Positions 1-5,833 of a stretch of 5,833 bases of DNA are shown here, one piece after another; within the stretch, counting starts at the first letter, position 1, and every line of letters begins with the position of its first letter. The notes under the pieces were generated by a model. That model worked only from the letters and a program-made list of their open reading frames with translations. It was not told where the DNA came from and ran no database searches. A program made the position numbers and the translations under genes. The DNA comes from Planctomycetota bacterium (GTDB taxonomy: Bacteria; Planctomycetota; UBA8742; SKZP01; JAIOTL01): positions 1 to 5,833 of the forward strand of contig JAIOTL010000224.1 in assembly GCA_021106775.1 (NCBI GenBank), in the 5' to 3' direction.

Positions 1-381
1 CTTATACTGTCTCAACGCCTAATTAGAAAACTTTGTCCTTATTGCAGCAAAGAGGAAAAACCTTCTAAAAACAAACTTGATATTATTAACAGCTATTCGA
101 AATCGCAGAAATTCGACTGGGATTCGATTGAAAAGAAGTTTAGAGAACCTGTTGGCTGTCCGAAATGTGCGTTTGGTTTCAAAGGTAGAACCGTTGCAGC
201 TGAAATGCTTGAAATTACGTCTGAAATCGGGGAAGCGTTGCGAAATGGTTCTGAGGTTGAGGAATTACATAATATTGCAATTAATCAAGGGATGATTTCG
301 ATGGCTATCGATGGTATCACCAAAGCTGCGGAAGGCATTACAAATGTTGATGAGATAATTCGCGTCTTCGGTCTTCGATAA
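1..381 (+). CDS. gspE: GspE/PilB-family type II secretion / type IV pilus assembly ATPase, C-terminal part (5' end outside window)
   Basis: Reading frame 1 is open from the first base to a TAA at 379-381, giving 126 residues with no start codon needed, so the gene enters from the left edge. The fragment is the C-terminal domain of the hexameric ATPase that powers type II secretion or type IV pilus assembly at the cytoplasmic face of the inner membrane. It opens with SQRLIRKLCPYC, the family's xQRLxRxLCxxC block, and has a complete tetracysteine zinc motif: C12 and C15, then C53 and C56 in VGCPKC. KGRT follows at residues 61-64 and AEMLEIT just after, matching the family's GYxGRxxxxEll segment. 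The end (GMISMAIDGITKAAEGIT, then DEIIRVF) is the usual family C-terminus. The cysteine motif argues against PilT-type retraction ATPases, which lack it. GspE and PilB cannot be separated from this fragment; the symbol is a family-level choice. The Walker A and B motifs lie outside the window. No secretion or pilus gene follows downstream. Confidence 0.93.
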   Translation, partial: LILSQRLIRKLCPYCSKEEKPSKNKLDIINSYSKSQKFDWDSIEKKFREPVGCPKCAFGFKGRTVAAEMLEITSEIGEALRNGSEVEELHNIAINQGMISMAIDGITKAAEGITNVDEIIRVFGLR

Positions 382-700
382 TTCAAAATATTCTTGGAGT
401 ATAAACTGCCTGTTTGGTTTGCATGCTACTGATACAAACCTGATGCTATATTGGTTATAAATTGTATAAATCCACGATAAACTATTGAAAATTCGAGCAT
501 TAAGTAGCAAATAATCAGCTATTTGCACTTGTTAAAAATAGTATCAAAAGATTATTATTCCTATGATACAGGCTATCGAAGTTCTATAACTTTCCAGAAA
601 ATGCTACCCCAAAATACTTAGATTCCACATTTCGAGGTTCTGTGTCCGATGTTAGTAAATCAATATCAAGAACTAAAATAAATATGCAAATAATTTTGAC
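382..700. other. AT-rich gene-free stretch after the ATPase gene
   Basis: No supportable gene, RNA gene or array is visible here. The sequence is clearly more AT-rich than both flanking genes. Short inverted repeats occur at 416-421/435-440 (GGTTTG / CAAACC, 13-nt loop) and at 541-546/564-569 (GTATCA / TGATAC, 17-nt loop). Both have six-base stems, large loops and no T-run, so neither is a convincing terminator. The reverse-strand frame at 265-528 runs into the ATPase coding sequence and has no family features. Decayed coding sequence cannot be excluded by eye. Confidence 0.5.
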
Positions 701-725
701 TAGGCTGTGTTTGAAAAATAGTTTT
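701..725 (+). repeat. Left terminal inverted repeat of the MITE-like element
   Basis: This 25-base end matches the reverse complement of 858-882 at 22 of 25 positions. The mismatches are at the 13th, 18th and 21st bases. The outermost 12 bases, TAGGCTGTGTTT, are identical. Confidence 0.8.
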
Positions 726-857
726 TAATGAATTTTATCAGATTTTGGTGAGGTTTGGAATTTCTGATTGAAAAACGACGTAGGTGAAGCCTCAGCTTCA
801 TTGAGGATGTTTTAATTGAAGAAATTTCAAAAGTTGCGTGAAGCTGGTAAAATACTC

Positions 858-882
858 AAAAGTAGTTTTAAAACACAGCCTA
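858..882 (-). repeat. Right terminal inverted repeat of the MITE-like element
   Basis: This is the partner of the repeat at 701-725. It ends in AAACACAGCCTA, the exact reverse complement of the first 12 bases of the element. Confidence 0.8.
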
Positions 883-964
883 ATTAAAGATGCTTCCTAA
901 TGCCATTGCATTACGTTTATTTTTGATTATTCGCTGCCGTAAAATCTGTAATTGTTTTGGTGGA

Positions 965-992
965 AAAGGGGGATGCTTTTGCATCCCCCTTT
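965..992. terminator. Perfect 12-bp hairpin in the convergent spacer, probable (bidirectional) terminator
   Basis: AAAGGGGGATGC (965-976) pairs without mismatch with GCATCCCCCTTT (981-992) around a TTTT loop. It lies about 105 bases beyond the stop codon of the reverse-strand A2M gene and about 580 bases beyond the ATPase stop. On the reverse strand the stem is followed by only a short U stretch (TTTT, including the stem end, then CC). On the forward strand it is followed by TTT, then GAATATAT. The stem is strong but the U-tract is weak in both directions, so it may terminate transcription, or it may protect the 3' end of the A2M message from exonucleases. The position between convergent genes supports a shared terminator. 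Confidence 0.68.
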
Positions 993-1013
993 GAATATAT
1001 GTTTCATTCGTCT

Positions 1014-1075
1014 GGATTCTTCGGTCATTTCGCTTTCGCGGAAGCCGCTGTTTTCATTTCCTCAGAATGACATGA
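1014..1075 (-). repeat. REP-like intergenic repeat (TCATTCTGAG ... CGAAGAATCC type)
   Basis: On the reverse strand it begins TCATGTCATTCTGAGGAAAT and ends CGAAATGACCGAAGAATCC. Its two ends resemble the dispersed palindromic repeat GTCATTCTGAG...CGAAGAATC found in many copies in a variety of bacterial genomes. The middle contains a small hairpin, GCTT / AAGC, around 1032-1044. Only one copy is present, so the repeat status rests on this resemblance and not on copies in the window. It lies immediately after the A2M stop codon, where such repeats often occur, and before the strong hairpin at 965-992. Confidence 0.5.
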
Positions 1076-1097
1076 CTTGAAAGTTTTGGCTTGCATG

Positions 1098-4000
1098 CTA
1101 ATCCTGGGCGAAAGCGAAATCTTCGTCTTTCTGCGCGACAACACCGAGTTTGCCTGTGTTCGCATACCGAACACTAACCTCGAACACGCCTCTGCTGTCC
1201 GTTTTCCCGCTTCCGACGAATCTGCCGTTATGCGCAATCTTAACATACGCATCAGACACCGGGACATTGCTGCCACGTTTCGTCAGATAAACCCTGATAT
1301 ATTCGCGCGTGCGTTGAATCCGCATCTCAAGATCGCTCTTAATCACAACCGTTGTCTTGTGAATGTTGTGTTCCGCGGTGAAAATAAGCAGATAAACGCC
1401 AGCATCCTTGATAGGCAGTGTAACTTCTTCCTCGTTCTCACGATAAGGCTCGGTTTTCTTAAGCTCAATATCAAACTCAGTCGTCGGGTCAATGCCCGTA
1501 AGCTCGATATTGCGGATATTTCCGAGTGATTTATGAAGCGAGAATAGTATCAGCAGGTCAATCTTATATGCTGCACAATGAACCTTTTTCAGATTCTTGT
1601 GAGTGAGTTTAACCTTCGCGTCATCCTTAGGAGATGCTTCAACGCTGTCCGGCGTATCAAGATATGCTGCCGTGAAATACTCGATTGCCGCTTGCGCATC
1701 CGAGAATTTTGTAGCAACCATCTGATAGTATTTCAAGGCGTCCTTGATATTGCCTAAAGCGTGATAAACCTTGGCGATAAAGAGCTGAGCGTTGCTCTTG
1801 TAAGGCGATTCACCTGGAACAAGTTTAACAGTGTAACCTTCCTTGATTTTCTTGCTGTATTCCTTGAATTTACCGGTAACCAATTTCATCGCGGTTTCAA
1901 GAACCATATCCCAGTTTTCGAGTTTGTAATAATTTGCTGTCATTGCGAGCAGGACATCATCGAGGTATCTCGACTCGTTTTCACCAAACCCGTATCTGCT
2001 GATGAAAACCCGTCCGTTTCTGAGCGCGGTTTCCCACGATTTGAGGTTTTCCGCATATCGCAGACTTTGATACATCGCATCATCGGTTAGTTCGTTGGTT
2101 GGGTAAATTGCACAGAATTCCTGAAGCTGACGATACGCCATTGCAACATATGTGCTGACGCCATCACCTTTGTAGAATTTATATTCGCTTTCTTTGTCCT
2201 GTTCAATCGGAATTGATGCGAAGTAGTTTGCAACTTCGTAGTACATTTGGGATGTCGCAGCATAATCGGGATATTCACGCCAGAGGTCGAGCAAATATTG
2301 CTGTGCCTTAAGCTGTTCCCTCAAAGACCGATATTCATTGCCGACATTGTATGCAATCTGCAGCACGTCGTGAATCAGTTCAGCGGATAGAATCGAGCAT
2401 TTCATGAAATCTTTGATTTTGTAGTATGAAATCGCCACTTCGCGCCTGTCATCAAGGTTGAAGTAGTATTTGGGATTGCTGTCTTGAATTCTTTCATAGT
2501 TGTCAACCATTGATTCGAATTTTTCAAGATTGTAGAATCCTTTCATCTGGTAGAACAAACAGACTTCGTAGATGTTTGAACGCAGTTTTTTACCTTTGTC
2601 CCAGCCTGAGAACAGTTTTTCAACTGCATCGACAACTTCTTTCCAATGTTTCTTTTTGAAAAGTTTTCCGATTTCAGCATATTGTTCGTCGGGTGTTATT
2701 TTCTTGAGTTCAGGCGATTCTTTCCACGAATCTTCATCGAAAATTCGCAGATTATTGGAGTTAGAATGTCCGTAGATTTCAGGTTGATAATATGAGCTGC
2801 CAAATGCTGGCATCGCCCGGAAAACACCGGGATTGATTGCGCGGAGAGCATAGCGAATTGTTGTTTCTCTACCCCACGAATGGTCATTGAGATAGAACAA
2901 GACCCGATTGTCCCTGCGTTCCATGTGCTGCCATGCGTTGTTTCTGCCTAGCGTTACAACTTCGCAACCTGCAGGTAGAAAATCTTCTACGATAAGGTTT
3001 TTCACGGTTGACCGTGTTCTGACCTTAAGTTCAACCTGAACAACGTCGCCGGATTTTATCTTGTCAATCTGTCTAGGCTCATATTTCGGAGCATAAATAG
3101 GCTGAACAATAGAATAACCGGGTTTTATATAGCCTCGTGAAGCGTTCTCACCCTCGTATTTGAAATAATATCTGTTTACGTTGATGAGATTGCCTTTGGC
3201 AAGGACAATGTCCTTTGGTTCGTAGTATTTCAGCAGGAAAGCGAAGTTGAGGTCACCTGTTCCGTCCCGCTCAATTGTCAGCACATTATTGCCGCTGATG
3301 AATTTATCTGCTGGGATTCTGATAGTACGGTCGCCGAGTTCAATTGTATCCTTGTTTATGTTGAGCTTCTTGATTTCTTTGCCGTTGAGCTTGACCGTAA
3401 CTGTCATCTCAGTTGACATTGCGCTGGTTTTCGCATCGATATAATGGCTGAGTGCGTGAACAACGTCTGTCGTTGTCTTGCTTCCGCCCCAGTAGCGTCC
3501 GTAACGGTTTCTCATGAGCCATTTAAGCGCGGGTTTCATCAATTCATTTTCGGGTTGTATTGCGGAAATCGCTGAGAATGCCCATGCTGACGCGGTTATC
3601 GAATCATAAACTGAATAATAACTCCGATAACCGGTTTTGTCGTATCTTTCGTTTCTCACGTTTATTTCCGAGCCTTGCCAGTAAACAAAGCTACCTTCAC
3701 GCTTGGCGGTTTTCATCAGTGTTTGAATGAGTTCCCAGGCATCACGATCGTTGCCAGCCTCGCTCAAAGCCAGTGCAAGTGCTGCGGTTCCGAGATTGCT
3801 CAGGTTCTTCGCGCGTCTGTAAATCGACGTTAGATATGGCAATGCGTTTTTGCCGTTGTAAAGAGCATATGCATAACCCAGAATAGCTTTTTCGTTATCG
3901 CTTGATCCGCTTCTGAGGAAGTTGTAAACAGCAGTTGCAGCTTTCGAGTAAACCGTGCCATCGACGATAAATCCGTTATCGATACCGAGTTTCATTGCCA

Positions 4001-5833
4001 TCAGCGAATATGCGGTTATCCATGTGCTGGGTGATGTGTAACTATTGCGTTTCGGGATGTACCAGCCGAATGTGCCGTCATAATTCTGAGCGTCATAAAG
4101 CTCTAAAAGTGCGTACTTGATGAATTTATCAAGGATTTTCCTTCGGTTGACATCCACTGAACCGACTGTATTCATTGATTTGTATGTGAGACAGGCGGAA
4201 TAAAGCTGAGTTACGATTCTTGCTGTATTATCGCCATATTTGCTCAGCATACCGCTCATCGCATCAATTAGAACATTCAGATAACCCGGAGTTATCATGA
4301 GTTCCGCATCAACGCTGCCTTTGACAATTTCGTCAGGGAAGTTGAATTTTAGGTCGCGAATGTTCTCGACGAGATTGCCGCTGACCGCGAATTGACCGTA
4401 ATCTCCGAATGGGTTGATGGTCAGGTCGCGTTGTTCAGCATCGGATTCAACCGTTGACCTTGCCATGAACGTGAGCCTGCTTTCACCTGCGGTGTTTGCT
4501 TTCAATGCGAAATCGACGATATCGGATTTTCCGGGTTTAAGTTTCAGCGAAGATGAGCTTGCACCCTCGATGGTAACCGGACCTTCCGCAGAGAAATCAG
4601 CCTGAACCGACAGTTCTTCGTCAAGATAATTGTGAACCGCGCCGGTTATCGCGCATAAATCGCCGTTATTCAGGAATCTCGGTGTGTCAAGACGTGCCAG
4701 CACGCCCTTTGTAACGGTTGCCTTGGTTTTTGCTTCGCCGACCAAGGTCTCAAACGTGATTCCTCGAGCGGTTGCGCGCCAGGTTGTCAGGTTGTCAGGC
4801 AAAGTCAGCTTAAGTTTCGCATAACCGTCTGCATCAGTTGTAACAAATGGTATAAACGCTGCGGTATCTCTGAAAATCTTGCGAATCACAGGCTGAACAA
4901 ACTGCTGCTTGCCACCTGAACCACCTCCCTGACCAATTGATAATCCTTTTTGTGGATACCTTCCGCTTGGCTGCAGCTTACTTGCTTTGCCAGATTGAGC
5001 TTCACGACCTGATTTCCGCTTCAGACTGTTGCTCAAGCTGTCCATTTCCGCTTCAGCTTTTTCCATATCTTTTGCCAATTCGCGTTTATCCGCGGATCTT
5101 TTGTATCTAGAACTAGCTCTACCCTTGCTATTTTCGTCCATTGGTCTTGCTGGTGCTTCACTCGGTTCTTCAAGATACCCATCGTCATCATCTGCCCATC
5201 CTTCATTCTTCTTCTCGTCTTGCTCGTATTTCCTGCGTTCGATTTCGCTCATCATTTCTTCAGGGAGTTTTTGCGTGTTGCCGATGTATTTCCAATCGTA
5301 GGAAGCGAATGAATTAACTGCATTTGTACGTTTTTTGTCGTAGAAGAACGGTTTCATATCCGGCGTCATATCCGGGAATAACGAATAAATCGCTTCGTCA
5401 ACCAGGCTGACCGCAAGCTCAGCTTTTACCGGGTTTCCGTTCTGATCGGTAGTTTTCACCTCGAATTCCGCATCCTCACCCGGCGCGTAAATATCTTTCG
5501 TGGATTTGATATCAACGTTGAGGAATCTGAACACCAGCACCTCTGTCTCGTCCTGATACCATTCGTGGTTTGTGCTGATGGTGAGTTTGACAAAAACATT
5601 CGGTGAATACAGGGATTTCATCACAACCTTGTATTCCGAGGCGTTGCTGGTGAGTTTCACGACATCATAATCCAGCACTTCCTCACCTTCGAAGGTTATG
5701 AGTGCGTAGGTCTCATGTGTTGGTGAATTTATCATGAAGTTGGCGGTTTCGCCCTCGAAATATATTTGTTTGTTGGATACGATGCGTGTTTTCAGCGAGC
5801 GGTCGCTCATTTCGCCGAGTACGAAATAATCGA
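1098..5833 (-). CDS. Alpha-2-macroglobulin family protein with degenerate thioester site and C-terminal TPR plus beta-domain extension (5' end outside window)
   Basis: The frame is open from the right edge to a TAG at 1098-1100. The first ATG in the window (5808-5810) is not accepted as the start: the frame continues upstream as DYFVLGE, there is no ribosome binding site, and the sequence begins mid-domain. Residues are counted from that Met. The bait-region domain spans about 1-155 (repeated Y-x(1,2)-G strands, then AVSLVDEAIYSL). A hydrophilic charged bait segment covers 178-308. The A2M domain spans 309-400 (FRDTAAFIPFVTTDADG, LPDNLTTWRA, TPRFLNNGD). The alpha/alpha toroid spans about 505-795 (DGTFGW, STWITAYSL). 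Macroglobulin domains follow to about 1025 (VEDFLPAGCEVV, YALRAINPG). TPR-like helices cover 1041-1385. Beta domains cover about 1396-1570. The toroid has KYGDNTA at 524-530 where YGCxEQ is expected, so no thioester can form; E. coli YfaS is a known A2M without one. The protein is probably periplasmic or lipid-anchored, but its signal peptide is outside the window. It likely traps proteases by bait cleavage. The substrate is unknown. Confidence 0.93.
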   Translation of the reverse strand, partial: DYFVLGEMSDRSLKTRIVSNKQIYFEGETANFMINSPTHETYALITFEGEEVLDYDVVKLTSNASEYKVVMKSLYSPNVFVKLTISTNHEWYQDETEVLVFRFLNVDIKSTKDIYAPGEDAEFEVKTTDQNGNPVKAELAVSLVDEAIYSLFPDMTPDMKPFFYDKKRTNAVNSFASYDWKYIGNTQKLPEEMMSEIERRKYEQDEKKNEGWADDDDGYLEEPSEAPARPMDENSKGRASSRYKRSADKRELAKDMEKAEAEMDSLSNSLKRKSGREAQSGKASKLQPSGRYPQKGLSIGQGGGSGGKQQFVQPVIRKIFRDTAAFIPFVTTDADGYAKLKLTLPDNLTTWRATARGITFETLVGEAKTKATVTKGVLARLDTPRFLNNGDLCAITGAVHNYLDEELSVQADFSAEGPVTIEGASSSSLKLKPGKSDIVDFALKANTAGESRLTFMARSTVESDAEQRDLTINPFGDYGQFAVSGNLVENIRDLKFNFPDEIVKGSVDAELMITPGYLNVLIDAMSGMLSKYGDNTARIVTQLYSACLTYKSMNTVGSVDVNRRKILDKFIKYALLELYDAQNYDGTFGWYIPKRNSYTSPSTWITAYSLMAMKLGIDNGFIVDGTVYSKAATAVYNFLRSGSSDNEKAILGYAYALYNGKNALPYLTSIYRRAKNLSNLGTAALALALSEAGNDRDAWELIQTLMKTAKREGSFVYWQGSEINVRNERYDKTGYRSYYSVYDSITASAWAFSAISAIQPENELMKPALKWLMRNRYGRYWGGSKTTTDVVHALSHYIDAKTSAMSTEMTVTVKLNGKEIKKLNINKDTIELGDRTIRIPADKFISGNNVLTIERDGTGDLNFAFLLKYYEPKDIVLAKGNLINVNRYYFKYEGENASRGYIKPGYSIVQPIYAPKYEPRQIDKIKSGDVVQVELKVRTRSTVKNLIVEDFLPAGCEVVTLGRNNAWQHMERRDNRVLFYLNDHSWGRETTIRYALRAINPGVFRAMPAFGSSYYQPEIYGHSNSNNLRIFDEDSWKESPELKKITPDEQYAEIGKLFKKKHWKEVVDAVEKLFSGWDKGKKLRSNIYEVCLFYQMKGFYNLEKFESMVDNYERIQDSNPKYYFNLDDRREVAISYYKIKDFMKCSILSAELIHDVLQIAYNVGNEYRSLREQLKAQQYLLDLWREYPDYAATSQMYYEVANYFASIPIEQDKESEYKFYKGDGVSTYVAMAYRQLQEFCAIYPTNELTDDAMYQSLRYAENLKSWETALRNGRVFISRYGFGENESRYLDDVLLAMTANYYKLENWDMVLETAMKLVTGKFKEYSKKIKEGYTVKLVPGESPYKSNAQLFIAKVYHALGNIKDALKYYQMVATKFSDAQAAIEYFTAAYLDTPDSVEASPKDDAKVKLTHKNLKKVHCAAYKIDLLILFSLHKSLGNIRNIELTGIDPTTEFDIELKKTEPYRENEEEVTLPIKDAGVYLLIFTAEHNIHKTTVVIKSDLEMRIQRTREYIRVYLTKRGSNVPVSDAYVKIAHNGRFVGSGKTDSRGVFEVSVRYANTGKLGVVAQKDEDFAFAQD
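1101..1625 (-). other. C-terminal beta-domain tail of the A2M protein
   Basis: Residues 1396-1570 switch back from helices to beta-strand-rich sequence. Visible blocks are LPIKDAGVYLLIFTAE (1465-1480), VVIKSDLEMRIQR (1488-1500), IRVYLTKRGSNVPVSDAYVK (1505-1524), GKTDSRGVFEVSV (1535-1547) and LGVVAQKDEDFAFAQ (1555-1569). The pattern LxxxGVYLL, VxxSDL, PVxxAxVxI, TDxxGVF resembles the carboxypeptidase-regulatory or macroglobulin-like domains that usually come early in bacterial A2Ms, before the bait-region domain. The protein ends directly after this domain. The assignment is from pattern memory and not from an alignment. Confidence 0.55.
1656..2690 (-). other. TPR-like helical-repeat region of the A2M protein
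   Basis: Residues 1041-1385 follow the last recognisable macroglobulin domain and are almost wholly helical in character. Repeat-like helical pairs are visible: YAEIGKLFKKKHWKEVVDAV at 1044-1063, YYKLENWDMVLETAMKLVTG at 1294-1313, and the near-canonical VYHALGNIKDALKYYQMVAT at 1348-1367. The W, LG, Y and A positions fit the TPR pattern. Such arrays usually bind partner proteins, so this part may dock the macroglobulin to an envelope complex. The exact number of repeats cannot be fixed by eye. Confidence 0.72.
4887..5279 (-). other. Bait-region segment of the A2M protein: long, charged, predicted disordered
   Basis: Residues 178-308 (counted from the Met at 5810) link the bait-region domain to the conserved A2M domain. 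In the family this is the exposed loop cut by proteases to trigger closure. Here it is about 130 residues, rich in Lys, Arg, Glu, Asp and Ser, with many adjacent basic pairs (RR, KK, KR) and an acidic run (WADDDDGYLEE at 205-215). A possible short coiled coil lies at about 243-265, and a glycine-rich hinge (GQGGGSGG, 293-300) sits just before the A2M domain. Abundant basic sites would suit trypsin-like proteases, but this is inference. Confidence 0.7.

Larger units (their letters stand above)
701..882. mobile_element. MITE-like element, 182 bp, 25-bp terminal inverted repeats, TA at both borders
   Basis: The left end begins TAGGCTGTGTTTGAAAAATA (701-720). The reverse complement of the right end begins TAGGCTGTGTTTTAAAACTA. 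Over the outer 25 bases 22 match, with the first 12 identical. Similarity resumes further in (ATTTTATCAG on the left, ATTTTACCAG on the right) and again around AATTTC / GAAATT, so the whole element is an imperfect palindrome. The centre holds a hairpin, TGAAGC (785-790) with GCTTCA (795-800). The TA at each border can be read as a 2-bp target duplication or as part of the repeat. Termini of the GGCTGTGTTT kind are seen in some IS5- and IS1182-related insertion sequences, so a transposase-less derivative of such an element is the likeliest reading. It has no coding capacity. The structure is directly visible; the mobility and the parent family are inferred. Confidence 0.72.

Noticed and set aside
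77..295. 72-residue forward open frame
   Set aside because: It overlaps the clearly recognised secretion ATPase in another frame, with an Arg/Leu-rich sequence and no family signal.
416..440. Inverted repeat GGTTTG / CAAACC as a terminator for the ATPase gene
   Set aside because: It has only six base pairs, a 13-base loop and no T-run after it.
265..528. 87-residue reverse-strand open frame
   Set aside because: Nearly half is antisense to the ATPase C-terminus and the rest is in AT-rich spacer. There is no ribosome binding site or recognisable domain.
541..569. Inverted repeat GTATCA / TGATAC
   Set aside because: A six-base AT-rich stem with a 17-base loop is within what chance gives in AT-rich DNA.
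898..925. Hairpin TAATGC / GCATTA followed by a T-rich stretch, as a forward-strand terminator
   Set aside because: The shape fits (six-base stem, four-base loop, CGTTTATTTTT after it), but the stem is weak and it lies more than 500 bases beyond the ATPase stop, so there is too little support to call it.
1025..1276. 83-residue reverse-strand open frame through the REP-like repeat
   Set aside because: It overlaps the end of the A2M gene in a different frame and terminates in the repeat. The amino-acid pattern has no family resemblance.
1077..1529. 150-residue forward-strand open frame
   Set aside because: It lies almost entirely antisense to the C-terminal end of the A2M gene, shows no family features, and is best explained as a shadow of that coding frame. 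The same holds for forward frames at 1761-2090, 2572-2775, 3247-3444, 4414-4605 and 5029-5301.
5808..5810. ATG as the start codon of the large A2M gene
   Set aside because: The frame stays open upstream to the window edge (DYFVLGE), there is no ribosome binding site before it, no signal peptide follows it, and the sequence starts inside the bait-region domain. The true start is outside the window.
1..5833. CRISPR array, tRNA, rRNA or riboswitch
   Set aside because: I saw no regularly spaced direct repeats, no tRNA-like cloverleaf sequence and no known RNA motif anywhere in the window.

Overview
The window holds two convergent genes, both cut by a window edge, separated by about 715 bases of gene-free DNA that carries at least three short repeat or hairpin elements. 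The organism is probably a diderm (Gram-negative-type) bacterium with a type II secretion or type IV pilus machine. A moderate-GC, AT-rich-spacer genome with a very large alpha-2-macroglobulin carrying a helical-repeat extension and with dispersed TCATTCTGAG-type repeats would fit the PVC group (for example Lentisphaerota) or uncultured candidate phyla. That placement is a guess from general resemblance; no marker gene is present.

Layout. Positions 1-381 (+) encode the last 126 residues of a GspE/PilB-type secretion ATPase, including its tetracysteine zinc motif. Positions 382-1097 are a convergent intergenic region: an AT-rich stretch with nothing recognisable (382-700), a 182-bp imperfect palindrome with 25-bp terminal inverted repeats bordered by TA (701-882, a likely MITE), a perfect 12-bp GC-rich hairpin (965-992), and a REP-like sequence (about 1014-1075) just beyond the end of the large gene. 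Positions 1098-5833 (-) encode at least 1577 residues of an alpha-2-macroglobulin (A2M) family protein whose N-terminus lies outside the window.

The A2M protein is the main item of interest. In order it shows a bait-region domain, a long charged hydrophilic bait segment, the conserved A2M domain, a thioester-type alpha/alpha toroid in which the CxEQ thioester motif is absent (YGDN where YGCxEQ is expected), the usual C-terminal macroglobulin domains, then about 345 residues of TPR-like helices and about 175 residues of extra beta domains. The last part resembles the beta domains normally found near the N-terminus of bacterial A2Ms. The two genes are convergent and need not be functionally linked. 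If exported, the A2M would act in the periplasm as a non-covalent protease trap or scaffold, while the ATPase acts at the cytoplasmic face of a secretion or pilus system.
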